DNA from: Embiotoca jacksoni
Lineage: Eukaryota; Chordata; Actinopteri; Embiotocidae
Length of the DNA stretch: 64,000 nt
Direction: 5' to 3'
Assembly (NCBI GenBank): GCA_022577435.1
Contig: JAKOON010000011.1
Location: forward strand, 17,237,802-17,301,801
A program made the translations under genes and the position numbers. The notes under the pieces are model-generated. The model saw only the letters and a list, made by a program, of their open reading frames with translations, made no database searches and had not been told where the DNA came from. Numbering within the stretch: the stretch's first letter is position 1; the number at the start of each line of letters is the position of its first letter. Positions 58,701 through 64,000 of the stretch are shown here, piece by piece.

Positions 58701-61700
58701 ACAGCTGTACAATCTCCGCTGCACAGCTGACTGCTGGTCATATGGAGAAAATCATCTGCAAACGGCACCAAATGATGCAGCAGTCATCGTACATTATCCA
58801 TGCTGAGCTCACCGGATGACAGATGGGCGGAAAAGTTCAACTATTAAAAAGCCAGATGAAGGATTAACAGCATGATCTAACTGCATTTACTTCATCATTT
58901 AAGGCTAAAGGGATGACAAGGTGCACATGATTCTCATTTCCGACATGCTGGAAACAAACTATTTCTGGTCACATGAGATGAAGTAGGTAGAATTGAAATG
59001 TAGGTAAACCATCAATGACAACCCAGATGTCTAAATTGAGGAAAAGAGCTTGTGTGAAGGCAACACTATCCAGGGGACGTAAAATGGAAACCCTCCTATA
59101 TAATTACTAGTTGTCGGGCCCCTGCTGAGCTAGCATGTCGACCTAAAGTGGCCACAGCAAAGGCAAATGAGGGGTCAGGTCCAGTAAAAGGGTATATTTA
59201 GTCTGCCGATGGCAAGCTTTTTGAAAACAACACGCCCTTTTCAACCGAGTCACATGGCTCTCAAAGATCTGAAAAACTTCCTTATGAACACACGGGCGAG
59301 TGAAGTGAGCTCGAGGAACAAGGATTACTGTGTGGTGTCCCATGTCCAAGGACTGAATGTGCCTCTGTAGTCGAACATGAAAACATAATCACCAGGCTCC
59401 TTTTCTTTTAATTAAAAAGGAGGAAAAAAGTAGAAGAGCTTTACTATTGACATCTGCAATGGCAAGTATAACAGGAATTTTTTTGTTGTTGTTTTGTTTT
59501 TTGGGGGTGGTGGGTCACCAAGAGAAACTGTTTTTATAAATAAAAAATGTCCTTTTTCTGTTATCCTTTAGATATGAATGGAGGTTTTTAGACAGCAACG
59601 CGAGCAGTTATTCCTCCTGCACGAACAGGACCGTGCACCGTCGCTATGAGAGTTGTGCCTAAACTCCAAAATATTCTTAATAATACACTGAAAGTACTGA
59701 ATGGATCAGAGATATCCTGTAGTAAAACCACTTTAACTAAGCTGTTTGTTATGAGGGAGACTCGCACGTGACGGCTAAGTTTTGTCACTTTTCTTGAGGT
59801 GAGCGACGCTAATCCACAATGTAGCCTGAGGTCACATGGAAGCCGCTCCTCACAATACTAAAGTCATAAATCTTCCACTTAATGTAACTTCCTTGAGGCT
59901 ACTGTGATGCCGGCTGAGCCTTGGGGCGTATAATGTGGGACTATTTTAGGAAGCTGCGAAAGCCCAGCCCGAAGGTCCTGTGGTCCCCGGCTGAAGGCCT
60001 TGCGGTCCAAAAGTCTGTGAATGGAAGTCGCATTGGTAGTTTCTTAAACAGTAAAAGCCAAGGGCAGGTGACTTCAGCTCCCAGAGTGGAATAATACCGT
60101 ATGTCTGGGTTTTAAAATCAGCTAACATGGAATAAATGTCTATGTGGAGGAATCTGATGAGACAATTACAGATACTGAGCTTTCCCACCCGTCAGGGAAC
60201 ATTCGAAGGGGGCGGTAAACATCACTACAGGCTTGCTATATTTTCTACGACCCATTCTGCCATTAAAGAGGCCTCCTTTCTCTCCTGCTTCTCCCTCAAT
60301 GCAGTCTTGAGCAGGCGCTGATTTCATGGTGGTAATTTTGGCCGGCAGAGACAAAAACCTCCTTTGGAGTGCTGTGTGAAAACTCACCCCATCACCCACA
60401 GACTGCCACAACACTAACAGTGAGTCCTCCTGAACTTGGCATACCAGTACATAAAACACTAATTTCACCGTTTCCTCCGCAGCACAGAGAAGGATAAACT
60501 GCACAAAGAAAAGTCTGAAACTTTAAACACCCATCACACTGATTTCTCGTGATCTGGCCGGCAGATTTAGGTCAAGCTTTCTATCCTCACACAGTGGCAG
60601 ATTTAACAAAAGAGATTTGAGGGAATTCTTTCAATGCTTGATTTCACACAGAAGTAAACAAAAGTTGTTTTCCTTTCTGTGCCTGATTTTCTCAGCTGAA
60701 ATACATATTTTATTTGCTGTTGCTAACTCGCTGAAGTTGATTGGTTGACAACTGTCTCAAGCAGACAGTTTTATCAATTGCAAGCAGCTGACCCATTTAA
60801 AGGCAGAAATAGCAGTGGCTGAGTGCTTATGATAACATCAACATGTGAAGCTCTTGCTGTGCTGAAACCTGATTGCATCAGACTGTAGAATGAACAATTA
60901 GCTCCACAAATCTGGTCAGAGGCTGCGAGTAGTTTAAAACTTAAAGGCTTCAAAAGTAAGCCTTTTTAATCACAAGTGCAAATGTGTGTCAGGTCCTGTG
61001 ATCAACACCTTGCTGATCAATGAGTTTCAGTGTGGGACTCATGACAGCAGACTGATGTCGTCTAATCCTTTTGTCTTTTTGCCAATTGTTCAGAGGAAAA
61101 AAAACATCACATCCAACAGGTGCTCAGAATCTGCCAGTGGATGTTTTGGGGAATTCACTGTTGATTTCTGTCTAACTGTAGTAGGTTTGTGCAGTCTGTG
61201 TGTATTTAAGCTCTAATGACATTGTTCTCTACTCCCCCGATGCACACTCATCCTTCACCGTTTCTTAAAAGCAAATCTATCCTACAGCACTAGAAATAAA
61301 AATGTAATTGAAATATTATTTTCTATCACAATGATGCTTGATATAGAAAAACATACTTTTAAGGTCAATTTTTTTCAAACGATCTTTTTCTCTTTTCTTC
61401 TACAAGGAAAAAGGGCTTTGAGGATGGGCGTTAGCACATTTCTGATACTTTTTGGAAATGTGAGGCTAACGGGGGAATTAAGTTCCATGTCTGTAAAGTG
61501 GTCCAAAGCAAATAACCTGCTAAAGTAATAAATTTAGACGTAGCGTGTGGCTTTTTGTAACATAAACTGTAACCCCACAGAGTGACAGTTAGCTCATGAT
61601 ATGTTGCGTGGCAAGGTAGAGAGTTGGACATGCACACAAATCACAGTTTTGTCCGTTGCTTTCACTTCTGCTTGACAGCTCCGGTTTCAGAAAAGCAATG

Positions 61701-62388
61701 AAAAGGCGACACAAACTAAACTCTTCAGATGCCAAGTTTCATTCTGACTAGACTTTGGCATTTGGAGAAATTCAAAGATTGACAGACCTGCCGTGCCTAG
61801 TTACGGTTGCTAAGCTATGACTAGACAATGAACATCGAAGGAGGGGCCTTTAACAATTTCAGAGCCAAGCCAAAGAGCAAAGCTAATTGTCCAAGAGGCC
61901 ACTGGAAACAGGCAGCTGCACATGTCAATGCTTATCCCTATAAACACCATCAGACAGACAGTCATTAAAACAACACACACCATCAGCTGGCTACCAAGCA
62001 GACACAAAGCGAGGGAATCACAACTTAAAGAGGAGAGAAACACCAAATCACACGGTGAATAAAAAAAAAAGTAAAAAAAAAAAAAAAAGGGAATGATTGG
62101 TGAAAAAGGAAATCTTCATTACGAAAATTAAAATTCTGTTGTTGTTTTTTTTTTTCTCCAGAAGCAACTAAATCAAGAGGAAATGAATCAGAGGTGGGTT
62201 GGCCAGGTGTGGTCATGCAGGGGGAACAAAAAACAAAAAGCAAAGCCCCAGGGTTACATGGGGGAGGTGGGCGGGGGTTGGAGAAGCATGCTGCATTCGT
62301 GTTGAAGCTTGCAGGCCCGGGGAGCAGCAGAGTATCAGTCTGCACAGTAAACAGGCAGGGAGGGAAGGAGAGGAGTAGAGTTTCTGAC

Positions 62389-62447
62389 CTGTGGCTCCTT
62401 AAAAGATGCGACGCTCTTCCTCCGGAGAGAATTATAAAATCCTCAAG
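62389..62447 (-). other. sema4d: Probable 5' untranslated exon of sema4d
   Basis: 59 bases on the minus strand between a strong acceptor (CCCTCCCTCCCTAG) and a donor (GTCAGA). No ATG inside. It lies upstream of the first coding exon, whose acceptor demands at least one leader exon. Assignment to sema4d rests on strand and position only. Confidence 0.4.
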
Positions 62448-64000
62448 CTAGGGAGGGAGGGGGAGAAGACAGAAAGATCAGACAAGACAGTAATGGAGTG
62501 TGTTTGTGTGTACCTACCGGGAGAAGAAGTGTGTATGCGTGGTTAGTGGTCAAGACATTGGTTAGACAGACATAATGATGAATCCATGAAAGCACATTTT
62601 GCAGTTCAAGACTGCCATTAAAATCACATTTACAAAAAGATCAAGGAAAGTCACCTGATTAACCATCCAAGCACATAAACACACACACGGTAGATAACCC
62701 TTCTGTGAAAGGACAAAACAATCATATGTGACTATCCGTAACCACTAAGCTGGTGATATCATATGATGTATATCCGGAAACTGCGTTGACTTTTTCTACC
62801 CAAGGCCGGATGATAAACATTATCTGGTGCGAATACCACGAGGGGAACTTAGGGTCTGTGTCGGTAATATTATTTTCCCCTCCACTACAGAGGACTGGCT
62901 GCCGATGGGAGTACAAGGCTGTGGGTCAGCCATGCCATGATGCAAATAAAAAGTAAACTTGTGTCGTTCACATTTCGAACAGTGTTGAACGATATCAGCT
63001 GTATTTGTGCTTATCCCACAAGAGGTCAGACACGGTCAAGCCTTAAATCTGCTTGACATTTACTCTGAGAATAGCTGACACAATTTACAGGGTTTTCAGT
63101 CGAGCAATCAAAAGAAATGTTGAATTCTGCATCAGCGAAAATGTTTTGAGTTAAATTGTTTGTTTTAAAGCTTTGTATTAATATTTCAAGTTTGAAACAA
63201 TCAAAAGATAACGTTTAAAGATAACGGCTCTGGGAGGCACACCGGTGCTTTGAGCTTAGAGGAAAGGTTCACGTATTACCAAAGTATTCAGGATTCATCC
63301 TTGGGGAACAATGAATGTACAAACCTTTGTACCAATCCAAATGTTGCATGTTGACATATTTAACTGAAAAACTGGAAACGTCAAACTCCTGCTAGATTGA
63401 GAATTAAACTCTTCACAACTCAACTCATCTGTTACATCAGGACTGTGCACCTTTTGTTTGATCACATTTGATTGAAAGTAGTTTGCGGATTTCTTTTCAA
63501 ACATTGCAAAAATCCTGGTTGATATGTAGAAGTACACGATATCTCCCATTTCAAACTTCTAAAACCACCAAGATGACTTTAACTTTGTCAGCTGATTTTC
63601 TTTTCACACCACAAAAAGCCTAAAGCCACCTGAAAAAAAAACATGTTTTAAGGGCCTTTAACATCTTGTACAGTGTTAGCACTGGTGGTGCATCACTAAT
63701 GAAACAAAGAGAACAAAGACTTTCGGGAATAATCTGCAGTCAGCTGGAAAAGTCTTTTGCTTTCATTTCTGGTGCATGAAAATAAGATTTTTTTTTTTTT
63801 TTTAAGTCAAAGGAAGGAAGGTAGAAATCTTCTTATTGTCGTGGTGACAGATGGTTGGGCCTCCATTCACAACACTTTCCAGTCTGTTCCTTTAGACTGC
63901 TTCCCTGAGCAAGATGAAAACCCTTACAACAAGGCTGAATACATTCTCCCTGCACAAGTACACCAGCTTTACTCCCACAGTCCTGCACAGTCCAGCTCTG

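Larger units (their letters stand above)
51718..64000. other. 5' side of sema4d, non-coding
   Basis: No protein-coding exon recognised on either strand. Much of 54.3-55.4 kb and 57.6-62.4 kb is complex, repeat-poor sequence that could hold regulatory elements. A GTGAGT donor at 53,093 (minus strand) could end another leader exon. C and A homopolymers occur at 54,662 and 62,060. The true promoter may lie beyond the right edge. Confidence 0.45.

Overview
The window is genomic DNA of a ray-finned (teleost) fish. Coding sequence is sparse and split into short exons with GT/AG boundaries. AC/GT microsatellites are long, and several dispersed repeats of the kind common in teleost genomes are present. 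Three protein-coding genes can be read: s1pr3 (+), shc3 (-) and sema4d (-). The same three genes, in the same order and orientation, lie together on human chromosome 9q22, so this is a conserved vertebrate block. The human neighbours CKS2 and SECISBP2, which lie between SHC3 and SEMA4D, were not found here.

Layout. Positions 1-11,100 are non-coding, with a pair of inverted ~275 bp repeats, microsatellites and a complex segment at 7.4-8.5 kb that may be a conserved regulatory element. s1pr3 has a non-coding first exon near 11.15-11.42 kb and a single coding exon at 11,894-13,063. The convergent 3' ends of s1pr3 and shc3 share 13.1-18.2 kb. shc3 runs right to left in 12 coding exons from 30,632 to 18,194 (677 codons plus stop, PTB-CH1-SH2 layout). 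Upstream of it, 31-41.8 kb is non-coding, with dispersed repeats, two minisatellites and two possible leader exons. sema4d runs right to left in 14 coding exons from 51,680 to 44,270 (886 codons plus stop: signal peptide, sema domain, PSI, Ig, transmembrane segment, cytoplasmic tail). Two further in-frame exons below its last exon look like an alternative, probably secreted, C-terminus. From 51.7 to 64 kb is the 5' side of sema4d, with at least one plausible untranslated exon.

The three proteins are all signalling molecules of vertebrate cells: a sphingosine-1-phosphate GPCR, a neuronal phosphotyrosine adaptor, and a plexin-B-type semaphorin ligand. They are independent transcription units, not an operon or pathway cassette. 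I found no new biological system. The most useful observations are the alternative sema4d C-terminus, an unannotated in-frame exon candidate in shc3 intron 1, possible distal shc3 leader exons next to a CCAAT-bearing minisatellite, and the large inverted repeat at the left end. All splice boundaries were read by eye; no alignment, RNA or database search was run.
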